A stretch of DNA of 64,000 nt from Acholoe squamosa (Eukaryota; Annelida; Polychaeta; Phyllodocida; Polynoidae). The DNA lies in the NCBI GenBank assembly GCA_949317995.1, contig OX439036.1, forward strand, positions 2,225,207 through 2,289,206. Direction: 5' to 3'. The position numbers and the translations under genes are program-made. Each line of letters opens with the position of its first letter. The stretch's first letter is position 1. Shown here piece after piece: positions 24,437-36,309 of the stretch. Below the pieces are notes generated by a model. That model saw only the letters and a program-made list of their open reading frames with translations. It had not been told where the DNA came from and did not search any database.

Positions 24437-24814
24437 GGACTTTTTCTTTTCATAAATCATTACTCAATGAAAGCTGAAAGCTTCATTTTAAAGACTTTAA
24501 GTCAATAAACAGAATCTGGGACAATTTGAAGTACCATAGCAACAAAATTTTATTCCTTTATTTATTCTTTTTTTTTATTCTGGGTTTTGAAATAATTATA
24601 GCTTTATGATTAGAACAGGGAATTGTAGCTGACATACAGTGATAATATACATAATATCCTGTTGGTGGACCTTGTGCATTAGGTGTTCCTTGTATGTAAG
24701 ATGCAAGCCCAACTTAGGCCCGTAACCTTAGATCTATGCAGAAGGAGTGAGAATCTGGTAATTTTAGTACGCTTAGGCTATAGTTTTAATTACCCACAAA
24801 AAAAGCAGCCATAA
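24437..24814. other. presumed TLR 5' intron
   Basis: AT-rich non-coding sequence on the upstream side of the acceptor. The first exon and promoter could not be identified. Confidence 0.45.
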
Positions 24815-25090
24815 TGTTGGTAGGAGGTCATTTCTTAGCCCACTATGACTGCTCACTTTTAAAACATAGTCGGAACACTCAACTTAGTGACAATATGGTG
24901 CAATAGTATTTAACATTTAGTGCCTGCAGCACTCATACTGTCCTACCAAACTACACATGACAGCTACATAAGTGCCAATTGCACACAGTAGTCCTAGGGC
25001 ATAACCTAGGATCACTGACACTATCTGTTATGGACTCAAATCGTAGTGGCTGTGTGCAGCCGTAGTACCATAAGATATGACCTAATGGTT
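24815..25090. mobile_element. diverged MITE-B copy
   Basis: It starts GGAGGTCATTTCTTAG and ends GTACCATAAGATATGACC. Shared internal blocks with 36965-37250 (CTGTCCTACCAAACTACACA-like and AAATCGTAGTGGCTGTGTGC-like) place it in the MITE-B family. Confidence 0.6.
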
Positions 25091-25190
25091 CTATAAGACA
25101 CAGCGGAGGTCCAACCTTGAATATAGGCCAGGCTTCAGCTACCTAAGATCACTTCCTTAGCTAAGGCTGTGGGGTTGGATACAGGTAATG

Positions 25191-25193
<3 letters not shown>

Positions 25194-25248
<55 letters not shown>
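25194..25248. repeat. (TA)n microsatellite
   Basis: About 27 uninterrupted TA dinucleotides. Confidence 0.97.
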
Positions 25249-25253
<5 letters not shown>

Positions 25254-25547
25254 TTTCCAGAACTTACCTTCACTATGGCTATGCAGAGAATTTCTATTGA
25301 CACAATTAGCTCTGTTTAGGGAATGCAGCTGTTCGTAGATGTATTGTGCGCTAGATATTGCACCATACTATACTTCCCTAAACTAAGTCGTTACAGTTTT
25401 TAATGGGCTGATGCTAGGCCTATCCCCCTTTCTCCTGACTTTCATGGTTCGCTGCTCATGTGTGTAAACTAACATGTATAATGTTGGCACGGGTAACCTA
25501 GTAAAATACACAGCCATCTTCTCACTCATTTTGTTAAAAAATGCAGT

Positions 25548-25842
25548 AAACCCCTGTGTATAAGTCTTGGCTTATAGACCATTTCAGACACAGCAGTAAG
25601 GGAGGGAGGGTTGTGGGTAGGTAGGTATAGCAACCTTCCATATTCACCCAATACTTTTATCGGCATAGGTGGGTTGTAACTAGCTCTCAGAGCCCCAAAG
25701 ATTTATTATTTAAAAAAAAATTGACTAAGAAAAGCTTAGAAAAGCTAAGAAAAGCTTAGAATCTTTCAAAATTTGTAAAGCAATCCACAAAATTAGGGTG
25801 TGGGTTATACATAGGTGTGGCTTATATGTGGGGTTTTATGGT
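25548..25842. mobile_element. MITE-C-like element, diverged
   Basis: The left end CAGTAAACCCCTGTGTATAAG and the right end CTTATATGTGGGGTTTTATG are imperfect inverted repeats of the MITE-C type (compare 31674-31896). The limits are approximate. Confidence 0.5.
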
Positions 25843-26594
25843 ACGCATTTACGCGTAGCAAGATCCAGTCTCGATCTTCCAGTTCCCAAATCTGCCACAA
25901 GGGCTACAGTGGGACTTGACCATTCCTTACCAAGTCATTGTTACCTTATATATCAAAGAAGATCCAGCATCCGGGATTAATTTCAATGTGGTAGAGCCTA
26001 CCCGGTTACAGTGTTGGTGACTTTAGGTCATACATGAGTAGCTTAGGTCCTATGCTGAGATGGGTCATGCCTACCATCAGACACAACTCCGTGAATGTTT
26101 ACAATCTATTCTTTAAGTAGTAGCCAGGCTGTACAACATGAACCCAGGACACTAAACAAAAAAATAATTATTGTTCAGTTTTGAAAAAAAAAATACAATA
26201 GAAGGTAAGGTCATTTTCAATGAAATGTATAATTTCTTTACTTAAATTCTGAGTATAAGTATGCATTATGAGTTCAGAGATACCTGATATTCTGCAATGG
26301 GTCTATAACTTGCCTATAATAAGTAGGAGAAAATACGGAATCTTACAGTGAATGCTTATTGTCGAAAGAATCTAGCACCTCATCACTTATTTCTTTCTGT
26401 GTGATTTTTCAGTCTGGGGAGAACCCTGAGTAAGGTAAAAGCACCTGTTTCAAACATGTTCTGGTGAGTCACTTATCAGGCCTGCATCCATGATGATTTG
26501 TGGCCCTCAACAGAGAGCGCTTAAAAAGCAAACTTGCTACAAACTCATTGATGCATCATATCAACCGAGGGGCATGATGCACTCATGCATTACC
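25843..26594. other. non-coding stretch, MITE-A fragment at its right end
   Basis: No gene is supported. 26548-26590 (ATTGATGCATCATATCAACC, GGGGCATGATGCACTCATGC) is a small MITE-A remnant. Confidence 0.5.
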
Positions 26595-26936
26595 ACTATC
26601 ACATAAATAGATAGAACTAAATGACCGTGGTGTACGAGGTGGCCGATCCACCACAAGGGGTGGATCAGCCACCGAGGACACCAGGGGAGTTTAGTTCTAT
26701 ATTTATTTTATGTTTTTAGAGTGTCTAATTAACTGAAAATTAGCAAAATCCGTTACCGTAGTCCCCCGTACGAGCGGCGGTCCGCCATTTTGAATGTTTA
26801 CATGCACCCAGAACGAGGCTGCAGTGGTGGATCTGCCGCTGTGGTGGATCGACACACGTTACGCCACTGGGGGTGTGGCGATCGACGGCGCAATGCTATT
26901 TCTATGGGAAGAAGTTATTCACATAAAATAAATAGA
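26595..26936. mobile_element. composite foldback element
   Basis: 26600-26652 (AGATAGAACTAAATGACCGT to GGTGGCCGATCCACCAC) pairs with 26656-26711 (GGTGGATCAGCCACCGAGGA to TAGTTCTATATTTATTTTATG). A third copy of the terminal ATAAAATAAATAG motif lies near 26926-26936, on the far side of a GC-rich core rich in GTGGATC boxes. The 145-codon frame at 26790-27227 starts inside this element and has no recognisable domain. The outer limits are inferred. Confidence 0.55.
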
Positions 26937-27971
26937 AAGCCCTCAAAGAGCTTTAGTGCTATAAATGTGCATGATTCATTACTGATAATGTGCCATGACT
27001 ATGACGTGATAGCAGTTACAATTAGGATTTTCCGCTTTAAGCTCGTTCACTCTAACATCATCAATCATGTAAAATCTATAAGTGAAGTTGATTTTGTCAA
27101 AGCATTGTCAGTGTTATATATCAGGATGAAGTCATACATTCTGACAAGGCGCTCCAACCACTCAGTTAATCTAATTGCAATAATTGGCTTTGTCACTTCT
27201 GATGCATTCATTTCACACACGCACTGAGGATGGTGAGTGAAAGTCATTTTCTCTTGGAACAGCTTATCCTATGTGGCTAGGTCTAAGCTGATTGTTTGTT
27301 TTTATTTTGTTGTACGTTTTTCATTATTATTAAACAACAGAATAGATAAGTTATGTAGAAACCGGTCTACTATCTGGGAAAACTGGTTATCTACAAATGG
27401 AATGAGATGAAAGCCATCAATAAATTTGAGAATAAAAGTCATTGAAGGAAATACCATGGTTGCCATAGTAACAGTGGCAGTGAATTTTAGTTCATGTTGA
27501 CCGTGTACATGGAACAAAGGTTTGATGCCTTGAATCATGCACCAATATATTATTTGTGTATAAATAGATTAGAACAAAACAACATACTATAAAGCCAAAC
27601 TTAAATCAGGGCAAGACCCAAAAGTGCCATTCTGCTGAAACATAACAGATCCAAGATCAAGGGAATAGTCATGAAAGCTGATACTCTCAAACCCCTTCCC
27701 ACACTGCTATAGCCCAGTCCTAATCCACCTCAGCCAACCCCTAAACCCAACCCCATATCAGACCATTATCTCTTATCCCCATGTACCACTGATCGTCTCC
27801 CATACTCACATTAAGCCTATATGGACATGGAGTTATCCCCAAACCAAGGAGATCCAAATCTCAAAATCCCTGCACAAGCAAGAGCATCCCCTAGACATGT
27901 AACCTACACTATATAAACCTTTACGGACCACTATTAAATAAATGTATTACTGCTTCATGGCAGGAGCATAG
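26937..27971. other. non-coding stretch, nothing recognised
   Basis: Short overlapping frames on both strands only. No repeat or RNA signature that I can support. Confidence 0.5.
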
Positions 27972-28407
27972 AGCAGACTGACCAGCAGACTGACCAGCAG
28001 ACTGACCAGCAGACTGACCAGCAGACTGACCAGCAGACTGACCAGCAGACCGACCAGCAGACTGACCAGCAGACTGACCAGCAGACTGACTAGCAGACTG
28101 ACCAGCAGACTGACCAGCATACTGACCAGCAGACTGACCAGCAGACTGACCAGCAGACTGACCAGCAGACTGACCAGCAGACTGACCAGCAGACTGACCA
28201 GCAGACTGACCAGCAGACTGACCAGCAGACTGACCAGCAGACTGACCAGCAGACTGACCAGCAGACTGACCAGCAGACTGACCAGCAGACTGACCAGCAG
28301 ACTGACCAGCAGACTGACCAGCAGACTGACCAGCAGACTGACCAGCATACTGACCAGCAGACTGACCAGCAGACTGACCAGCAGACTGACCAGCAGACTG
28401 ACCAGCA
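27972..28407. repeat. 12-bp tandem array (GACCAGCAGACT)n
   Basis: About 36 copies of GACCAGCAGACT with only a handful of substitutions (for example GACC to GACT, CAGC to CATAC). Because 12 is divisible by three, every frame without a stop is open across the array: LVSL repeats in one minus frame and CWSV repeats in another. Neither has the sequence or context of a gene. Confidence 0.95.
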
Positions 28408-29429
28408 CTGGAGCATCATTATGGCCAATATCCTCCTGATCCCCACCTATACACTAGTATCCATTAAGACTTAATATGCTGGAATAAATACAACTTCATT
28501 ATCAACTTACACAAGATCTTGTCCTTTAGTCCTATATACTTGATAGCATTTATAGCACATCAAAATATGACAATACATAATCATTCTTAAAGGTGTTTGT
28601 GAAAAGGAATCAAGGGGATTCTTGACTAACAGTAATACAAATCCAGACTGGATCCTATAGGTCTCTGATGCATTACCAGGGGCGGATCCAGGATTTTCAG
28701 AAAGGGGGGGCGTGATTTGGGCCTGGACATCGGGAGGGGGGCACACTTGCAGTCCCATGATATCGTAAGTGCATTGTAGTGAATGAATTAGGGGGGTCTG
28801 GGGGCATACCCCCCTCCAGAAATTTTTAAAAATTTATAGGGGAAATAGTGCATTATGGAGGATTATGAGAGCACTCCTGACAAAGGATTCTGAGGACTCT
28901 TCTCGCTAAGTTATCTGTGGCTATAAGAATAGGACTTCCCCCCCCCCTCTATATTTCAAAGATATTCTGTCCTGTAGGGGCATGCCCCCAGAAGATTTTT
29001 AAATCTAAAGGGGAAAAGGTACATTCTGGTGGATTCTGAGGGCTATCTTGACTAAGTAATCTACAGCTATAAGAAAGGCTTTCCCCCTCTAGTTTTAAGA
29101 AGTTTCCTATATTTTTTATATCTAGATGGCAAATAGTACATCCTAGTGGATTCTTAGCGTTCTACAAACACTGACAAACATGAATAACAATTCAAACCCA
29201 TTTTAAAATGCTCTTTGTCTCATGACTTTGAAAAAAGGAAATAGAAAAAGGTACCACCTCTCTTACTCTAGTCCCTCCCCCTCTTCTAAGGGACACTTAT
29301 TTTCAACCTCTCAATCCTCTCTTAAGACTCCCCCAATTTCCACATCATACACACAACAAGAGCGTACCATACCCCATCCCAGTACATGTATCATACATAC
29401 CCTGTCTTATGCCGTTGGCTCATATACAC

Positions 29430-30235
29430 TGTCCATGCCCCCAGTATCATGTGCCATACCCCTATCTGCAAACATAACACGATACTGGGGCATGGACAAG
29501 GTATGGTACATGAAGCTATAAGCCTGTAATCCCTACACTTTTCTGTTCAAAAAGAAGGCTGGACAGTGTAAATATTGGGGGGTCTGCCTCCAGGATAAGG
29601 ACATTTTGCAAATCTAGAGACCAAATGTATGCATTCTGGTGGATTTAAGGGTGTCTGGGCTCTCTGTTTAAATTTCTTTATTAAGACCCCCCCTTATACA
29701 TTGTACTAAATGCTAGAATGAGATCTCATTGAATCTGGATTAATCCCCTGGAGGATCTGGATTAATCCCCTGGAGGATCGGGTACTAATAAACCACCCTG
29801 AACATATGAGTGGTTTGCAGGTATGTACATTGTATTGTATGTATACCCTTTCTCAGCACCCAGTATCATGTACCACACCCTGTCTCAGCCCCCAGGCTCT
29901 CATTCCACACCCCCAGTATCATGTACATGTACCATACCCTGTTCATGCCCCCAGTATCAGGAACCATACATTTTCTATGCCGCGAGTATCATGTACCATA
30001 TCCTGCCCCTCTGCCCAGTATCATGTAACATACCTTGTCCATGCCCTCAGTATCATACATATACCATACCCTGGCCACACCCCAGTATGATGTACCATGC
30101 CCTGTCCACATCCCAGTATCATGTACCATACCATACCTTGTCCACGCCCCCGGTATCATGTACCATACCCTGTCCATGCCCCCTGTATCATATACCATGA
30201 GCTGTCCCAGCCCCCAGGCCTGTCCATGCCCCTAG
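29430..30235. repeat. degenerate 30-35 bp repeat inside the transposon
   Basis: Irregular copies of CCCAGTATCATGTACCATAC followed by CCTGTCCATGCC. Dense from 29860 to 30235, with an earlier cluster at 29380-29480. Open frames here just follow the repeat. Confidence 0.75.
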
Positions 30236-30239
30236 TAAG

Positions 30240-30244
<5 letters not shown>

Positions 30245-30311
<67 letters not shown>
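30245..30311. repeat. (TA)n microsatellite
   Basis: About 33 TA dinucleotides near the right end of the transposon. Confidence 0.97.
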
Positions 30312-30314
<3 letters not shown>

Positions 30315-31192
30315 CTAAGCTATGCAATTTTACTTTCTTTTATGTTTTAAGCTGTAGAATCCTTAATAATGGTCCGATTCAAAAACCGTAAAAACTGACA
30401 TGTAGCTGTCAATTCACTGAATTCAAAACTTCCCTTGGCGCTTCAAAAGGGGGGGCGTACGCCGCGTCCGCCCCCCCCTTGAATCCGCGCCTGATTACCC
30501 AGTGGGCGCATCCATTGCTGAAGCTTGTACTGGCATGATAGAGACTGATTACAGTCATCATGATAGGGACCAGTTGCACATTGAGAATTCAACTGCAAAT
30601 ACAGGGAATAATTTCATTGGTCTGAAATCTATCCTGCCTTAAGCACTGCTTGCACAGAAGCCGGTTCACAAAAATCGGCCCAACATTGGCCCAATTTTAT
30701 TAAGATCTGAGGAAATGAAGGATGAAATTTTATAGTTTTTATAGGGGTTCCCGATGCATTTTTTAAAAAAACAAACAAATAGGCTTAAGTGGAACATTCA
30801 CTTTACATGTCTATGTCATGCATTACTCGCCCAACCTCTATCAAGACCTCTGCCTCATTTTGTGTGTATACAGGTATATTGACAAACCCAAGATTTATCC
30901 CATATTCACTGTTGCATACATAGGGTACAACCGGTACCCATCATGATAGCTGTCATCAGTGTTTATCTCCTCTGTACTGAGGTGAACCCAGATGAGAATT
31001 ATGCAGAGATGGGCAGGGACCTGGGTAGAACACCCCTTTATAGGGAAAATAGGTATAGGTGAGTGGGGGGGGGGGGCAGAATATGTGGTGCTTACTAGTC
31101 CAAGATCCTGTAGATCTCCCAGCAGATCCTCTGGCCCATGTCCAACCTGTGGATGCCTGGTGGTCATCTTTTAGCAGTACACTGCCACATGT

Positions 31193-31552
31193 CTTGTAAA
31201 CTGCATGCCCCCTCTCCTGTTGTACCTATACCACTGCTACTTCCATGCCCTTAATACCCTCATAACCTATACCTATACCTTACTTGTAAACTGCATGCCC
31301 CCTCTCCTGTTGTACCTATACCACTGCTACTTCCATGCCCTTAATACCCTCACAACCTATACCTATACCTTACTTGTAAACTGCATGCCCCCTCTCCTGT
31401 TGTACCTATACCACTGCTACTTCCATGCCCTTAATACCCTCATAACCTATACCTATACCTTACTTGTAAACTGCATGCCCCCTCTCCTGTTGTACCTATA
31501 CCACTGCTACTTCCATGCCCTTAATACCCTCACAACCTATACCTATACCTTA
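31193..31552. repeat. 90-bp tandem repeat, exactly four units
   Basis: Four near-identical 90-bp units beginning CTTGTAAACTGCATGCCCCC. Units 1 and 3 read CCCTCATAACC and units 2 and 4 read CCCTCACAACC, so the array is a duplicated 180-bp dimer. The 120-codon plus-strand frame is a 30-residue repeat caused by the period and not a gene. A single diverged copy is at about 32472-32565. Confidence 0.93.
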
Positions 31553-31673
31553 GTGGAGATACTTTAAGGCTGCTTTGTTCAATGAGTGATTCGATATATG
31601 ACCGCTACCCTGGTGAGTTAAACACTAGGTCAGAACCCGTGCATCATAATAAGATGACCGATGTCCAGATGAG

Positions 31674-31896
31674 TACCGTAAAGCCCAACCTATAAGTCGA
31701 ACCTGCCTAAAGGTCAACCCCCGCTTTGAGAAACTGACTTGAACTATAGTAAAAATGCCTGGAAAATATCAAAACTATAATCTATTTTTATAAAAAAACC
31801 TATCTATAAGTCGACCCACCTCTTTGGGAATCAATTTCAACTATTTGAAAAATAAATGCAAATAATAAATCGACTTATAGCCGGGATTTTACGGTA
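31674..31896. mobile_element. MITE-C, 223 bp, TA-ended
   Basis: 27-bp terminal inverted repeats: TACCGTAAAGCCCAACCTAT at 31674 and, inverted, TACCGTAAAATCCCGGCTAT ending at 31896. Both continue to AAGTCGA. The interior is AT-rich with further AAGTCGA copies. TA at both ends fits a Tc1/mariner-type target, which is inference from the ends. Confidence 0.8.
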
Positions 31897-32082
31897 AGCT
31901 GGTCATTAAGTATATCATGATGCCCTGTGAGGTACTTGCTAGGATGGATTTAAGTTCTCTTCAAAACAGTACCCAGATGATTCATGTCAAGGTGGGCAGG
32001 AACTTGGATAAAAGACCCCCTATAGAGGTACAAACCCTCTTGATATAGCAGTAGGCATGGTGCCTTTAACTGCAGAAGTACT

Positions 32083-32338
32083 GGAAGGCTTTTCTCAAGA
32101 TGGTACGACTAACCTTCTTCAAAAACGTAGTGGTATCCCTCACTCTTATGCCATTACAGCCCTGCATCTAGTGGTCAGTAATGATGGCGCTGCTACGACT
32201 GCCCAACCAAACCCAATATAGTTGCTGCATTAAGTCCTGAGCAGTCGTAGAGCATTTCCTACAATCACCACATATAATATTAAGAGCTTCAAATCATAAT
32301 GGCTCTGTTCAGTCGTACCATCTTGAGAAATGCCTTCC
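32083..32338. mobile_element. MITE-B, best-preserved copy (256 bp)
   Basis: 28-bp terminal inverted repeats with one mismatch: GGAAGGCTTTTCTCAAGATG at the left and CATCTTGAGAAATGCCTTCC at the right. The interior contains CATTACAGCCCTGCATCTAG and a secondary palindromic AGTCGTAGAGC region. The paralogous segment at about 31060 lacks it, so it is a later insertion. Confidence 0.8.
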
Positions 32339-32811
32339 TGGGGGGAGTGGAAGGCTTAGCATGTCTGCTCACCAGTCCCAGATTCCATGGATCTCCAAGC
32401 AGATCCTTTGGCTCATGTCCAACATGTGTGTGCCTGGTGGACGTCTTTTATGAGACACTGACACATCTATTGTAAACCCCTCCCCCTGTGTCCACTTTAC
32501 GGTATTACCATGCAGCTATTACTCCCATGCCCCACAGTCTTTGCCTACCTACCCTACTGGAAACAGACACATGTTCTGTAACCCCATCCCCTTCAACACA
32601 CACATTAAACCTGGCTCCCTCCTTCTACTACCATACTCCGCCTATCAGCAGTTCCTGTTCCAAAGCATTGAAAAGCTCCCCACTGTATTGGGAATGTACG
32701 ATCATTGTGTGCTTCATAGGGACTAAAGAGCATGACGCATGCATTGTGTACATTATGGTAACCACTGAGTATAATACATTCATTCATTGTGAGTACCATG
32801 GGCATGAACAT

Positions 32812-32985
32812 GAATGCATCATGAGTATCAAGACGATCAATGGGCATGATACATGAATGTATAATGAGTATCAAGACGATCAATGGGCATGATACATGAA
32901 TGTATAACGAGTATCAAGACGATCAATGGGCATGATACATGCATGCATCATGAGTATCAAGATGATCAATGGGCATGATACATGA
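32812..32985. repeat. 43-bp tandem repeat, four units, of MITE-A sequence
   Basis: Four copies of a 43-bp unit containing AATGAGTATCAAGACGATCA and ATGGGCATGATACATG. These words are MITE-A internal sequence (GATCAATGGGCATGAT, ATGAATGCATCATGA), so a segment of a MITE-A copy has been amplified in place. The surrounding 32730-33000 is MITE-A-like. Confidence 0.85.
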
Positions 32986-35046
32986 ATGCATCATTGGGTC
33001 ATGGTGACTAAATGCATTATTCCCTTAACTGCCTGCCCTCAAAAAGGTTATTTGGGATTGAACATGCGGTCCTATGCCCTTGAGCAGCAAATTGGTAATA
33101 TTATGCTGCCCTATATATTAGCATCTTAGGAGTGCGAAAGAATGAATGACTATGGGATTTTGTACTTTTCTGATAAGGATACATATATGGGTGTTCAGGG
33201 TAATTTTGAAGGCTGCCTGAGGGCAGCAGCAGCAGTCCTTAAAGGGTTAAGAATATCATATATCATTGTGACTAATAAGCATGAATGCATTATGAGTACC
33301 ATTGAGACTAACAAACATAATGCATGGGTATCAATGATAATTAATGAAAATGATGCACCTTATAAAGATTTAATATAACAGAGCACGTTCCTGAACCATC
33401 AGGTCCTCCACATGTAGGGTACATCTTATGCTGTTAACCTTAAGCTACATGTACCTGGAGCCTTTTCCTGACCACCTAACTAACTGTTGTTGGGCAGGTT
33501 TTAGGCACATTAAGGAATTACATATAGCTCAAAACACATGTGATGATAGAGTAAAACCTGGTTATAACCAACATGACTTTGATAAAGCTTACGTAGCATT
33601 CTAACATCGCTAGGCCCATGCAACTAGAGGTCTTTATTTGTTCTAGGGAATTCATTTTTGTAAAAGCGTGCTTTTTAAGTCCAAAATAAGTGATTTTGTT
33701 ATAACTAATTTTACTTTACTTGGGCAGAACACCTAAGCTCATTTATCTCATCGACAATTTCCTTTTTAGCTCTGTGCTATGAGGAAAGAAATATATGTTC
33801 AACATCTCAAGGGCCTACCTTTAGGTCTTACATTAATCAATTCTTACTGGTTTTCTGACTCTATTATTGGCCTCTTTTTACCCAAATTTGCATACAGGTC
33901 ATCTTTGAGGGATTTCCCAGTCAAGCAGCAGCAGATACATACAAAGTGTCAACTGTATAAATAATGCTCAAATAAATGGGGGCAGCAAAAAGACTCTACT
34001 TCAATTTGCAACAGTTCACCATATGTCATCCAAGGGGGGGGTTACAACAAACCCTTCAAAGGCCAAATGACACATAGTACAAATTTCAAATTGATACAGT
34101 ATTAATGGGCATTATACCAGTAATACGTCATTGATGCATCTCACCAAAGGTCTGAGAGTGTATCATCTTATGTAAAGTAGGGTCAGCATGATGCATGAAT
34201 GTAGCCCTGGCGAGTCACTCACCGCGCTATTAACCACAGCATGTTGGCATCAAAGCAATACCAGCCGTTAGATGTTTACTCTGTTAGATAATCTATATAC
34301 ATGGTATGCACTGAGCACGTCCTTGACCCTAGAGTTATATATGCCTCTTACACACACTAGAGGGCAGCACGTGAGTGGGTGGTTTACACTCGCCCCCCCC
34401 CCCACACACACAATATGTACTTTGCCACAACCTGGAAAGTTCCTGTTTTAGGGAATAGACTGATGTAGGCTATAAGTATGGCCAGCCTGCATTGTACTTG
34501 AACCATCCATGACTCTTGGTGTTCAAGTACCAAGTATTCATACAAAGTTGTTGTCATCCTGCACCATGCATAGCACCTATTGAATAATACACTGCTGCAT
34601 CACCCAAAGTCTTGAGAATAATTAATTAGACTTTTACATAGAATTTACAACGAAAATCTCAATCAATGCATTTTCACACTATTTAGCTATATATTGGTGT
34701 TTTGGAAAATTTTGTATGATTGTAGTTTAATTTACTGTGCTCTGATATTGTCTCTAGAACGCTTGCATCAATATCTATTTGATTCATCTATTTCTGTTCC
34801 TTCAACTATTTTGCAATTTGATTGTCTATCTATGGTGCAGAGACCTTTTGGTGAAGAAAACACTGGCCAGAGATTGGGATAAAAGTGATGGATATTTAGG
34901 GAGGGAGATGTGAAAGGGTGAGAAGGGGGAGGGGAGACATTCCAGCACAGGTTCCTTAGTTACTATATGAGGGGGTAAACTGCAGTGATCCGCACACTTC
35001 CTGTTTGGCATTCTGTCCCATCTCCTTCCGTCTGAATCTTAAACAT
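32986..35046. other. non-coding stretch with MITE-A fragments
   Basis: MITE-A remnants at about 33265-33360 and 34095-34215. C-run and CA tract at about 34395-34412. The remaining short frames (33142, 33779, 34694) show no domain and I do not call them genes. Confidence 0.5.
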
Positions 35047-35421
35047 TTAAGGGCTGCTGATGCATTAATGCATCATGCCCATTATTCATCATGATGCACC
35101 TATGAAGTGCTGGCATGACTACGCACCAGCACTTCATTGGAGCATCATACCTACCCTCCAGGAGTTTATATGTATCATCACCGTAGGGTTGGCATGATGC
35201 TCCAATCAAGTGCTGGTGAGCAGTCTCGCCAGCAGTAACTAGTAACTCACCAAGGCTGTGCTCATGCATAAAGCCAGCCTATATGGGCTTGATACTCTCC
35301 TGGAGGGTCACCATGATGCTCCAATGAAGTGCTGGCGTGTGGTCTCACCAGCGCTTCATTGTTGCATTATGACGAACAATGGGCATGCTGCTGTTAAACA
35401 CTACCAGCTACAAAGGGTTTA
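35047..35421. mobile_element. MITE-A copy
   Basis: It starts TTAAGGGCTGCTGATGCATT and ends with TACAAAGGGTTTA. The interior carries three CCAGCACTTCATTGG/CCAATGAAGTGCTGG type palindromes. Larger than other copies, apparently from internal duplication. Confidence 0.7.
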
Positions 35422-35844
35422 TGCAGGTGATGTAAAAAGTAGAATTCCCGGTGGGTGACAGACTGTCATAGTTGTACCGTGTTTACACGTTGCCAAGTGA
35501 AGTGCACAAAGAGACGTCTCGACAAAACACATGCCTCGATCATCCAGTCCTGACAATGGGACTGGACCATTCCTTATCAAATCACTGCAATGCGGTAGTA
35601 GCCTCATTTTGTGTTAATGAATATCTATGAATGGAAATTTCCCCCTGTGACTATGCCTGTTGCAACTTCATTACTAGAAGCAGCAGGCTCAATGCAGCTA
35701 CAACATCTTAGGTTGAGCTGGGGTGCTTAGTATGTTTTAGCTTATTGCTAATAATAAAAATGAGTTTTCCTCCATTGCCTTCTCTAAGCACAATAAAATG
35801 AAGACCTCTGAACAAGTGATAGTTTCATTAAGAAACTTAATCCT

Positions 35845-35986
35845 TTAACCCTTGAAGGGCAGCTGATGCATTTATGCATCATGGCCATTGGTCGTCATGA
35901 TGCATGAATGCATCCCTTCTAAGTAGAGCAGTCTCTATTGGTGCATCATGATGACCTATGGGCACTCATACATCAGTGGCCCTTAA
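35845..35986. mobile_element. MITE-A, short copy between TTAA sites
   Basis: TTAA, then CCCTTGAAGGGCAGCTGATG at the left, and CATCAGTGGCCC then TTAA at the right. Confidence 0.75.
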
Positions 35987-35989
35987 CCA

Positions 35990-36269
35990 ATCAGAAACTG
36001 CTAATGCAGGTGCGCGTCATGCCCATAGCATACACATTGTTAGGGTGATATGTTTGTATGTAACACATCATCCCCACAAAATGAAGTGTGGGCGAGACTG
36101 CTCACCAGCACTTTATCAAAGCATCATGTGCCAACATGCTAGGAGTGTATCAACACAGCATGATACATGAATGCTGCCCTAGCAAGCTACTCACCAGGGC
36201 TACATTGTAGCATCATGGTGCATGAATGGGCATGATGTATCAATGTATAACTGGCCTTTAAAGTGTTAA
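35990..36269. mobile_element. MITE-A copy
   Basis: The right end is ACTGGCCTTTAAAGTG followed by TTAA (36266-36269). The interior contains GCGAGACTGCTCACCAGCAC and the CTCACCAGGGCTACATTG block of the family. The left end is degenerate and lies next to the previous copy. Confidence 0.6.
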
Positions 36270-36309
36270 AGAACTTCTCGCACTAAGCAGGTACAGAACA
36301 CATGTATGA

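Larger units (their letters stand above)
28677..30493. mobile_element. 1.8-kb non-autonomous DNA transposon with TIRs
   Basis: The left end CAGGGGCGGATCCAGG is inverted at the right end (minus strand CAGGCGCGGATTCAAGG), and both are followed inward by G-runs. The element is flanked by ATTAC direct repeats (28672-28676 and 30494-30498), consistent with a target-site duplication. Inside are three or four diverged copies of a block containing GGGGCATGCCCCCAGAAGAT and TTTAAATCTAAAGGGGAAAA (about 28800, 28975, 29110, 29580), plus two simple arrays. No transposase was found. Superfamily not assigned; the CAG ends are hAT-like but the apparent 5-bp duplication is not. Confidence 0.65.
30960..32600. 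repeat. old direct duplication (30.96-31.5 kb and 31.96-32.6 kb)
   Basis: The two copies share, in order, an ACCCAGATGA box, a GGGCAGGAACTTGGATAAAA-like box, a G-rich tract, a TCCAGATTCCATGGATCTCC-like box, CCATGTCCAACCTGTGGATG and the TTGTAAACTGCATGCCCCCT region. The second copy is interrupted by a MITE-B (32083-32338), and a MITE-C (31674-31896) lies between them. In the first copy the last part is amplified to four 90-bp units. Confidence 0.75.

Noticed and set aside
26790-27227. 145-codon plus-strand frame
   Set aside because: It begins inside a foldback element, has no recognisable domain and no splice or paralogue support.
27947-28446. Hydrophobic LVSL-repeat and CWSV-repeat proteins on the minus strand
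   Set aside because: Both are frames of the same 12-bp repeat; no gene context or non-repeat domain.
31205-31567. 120-codon plus-strand frame with four 30-residue repeats
   Set aside because: Caused by the 90-bp period. The single-copy paralogue at 32.47 kb does not keep the frame.
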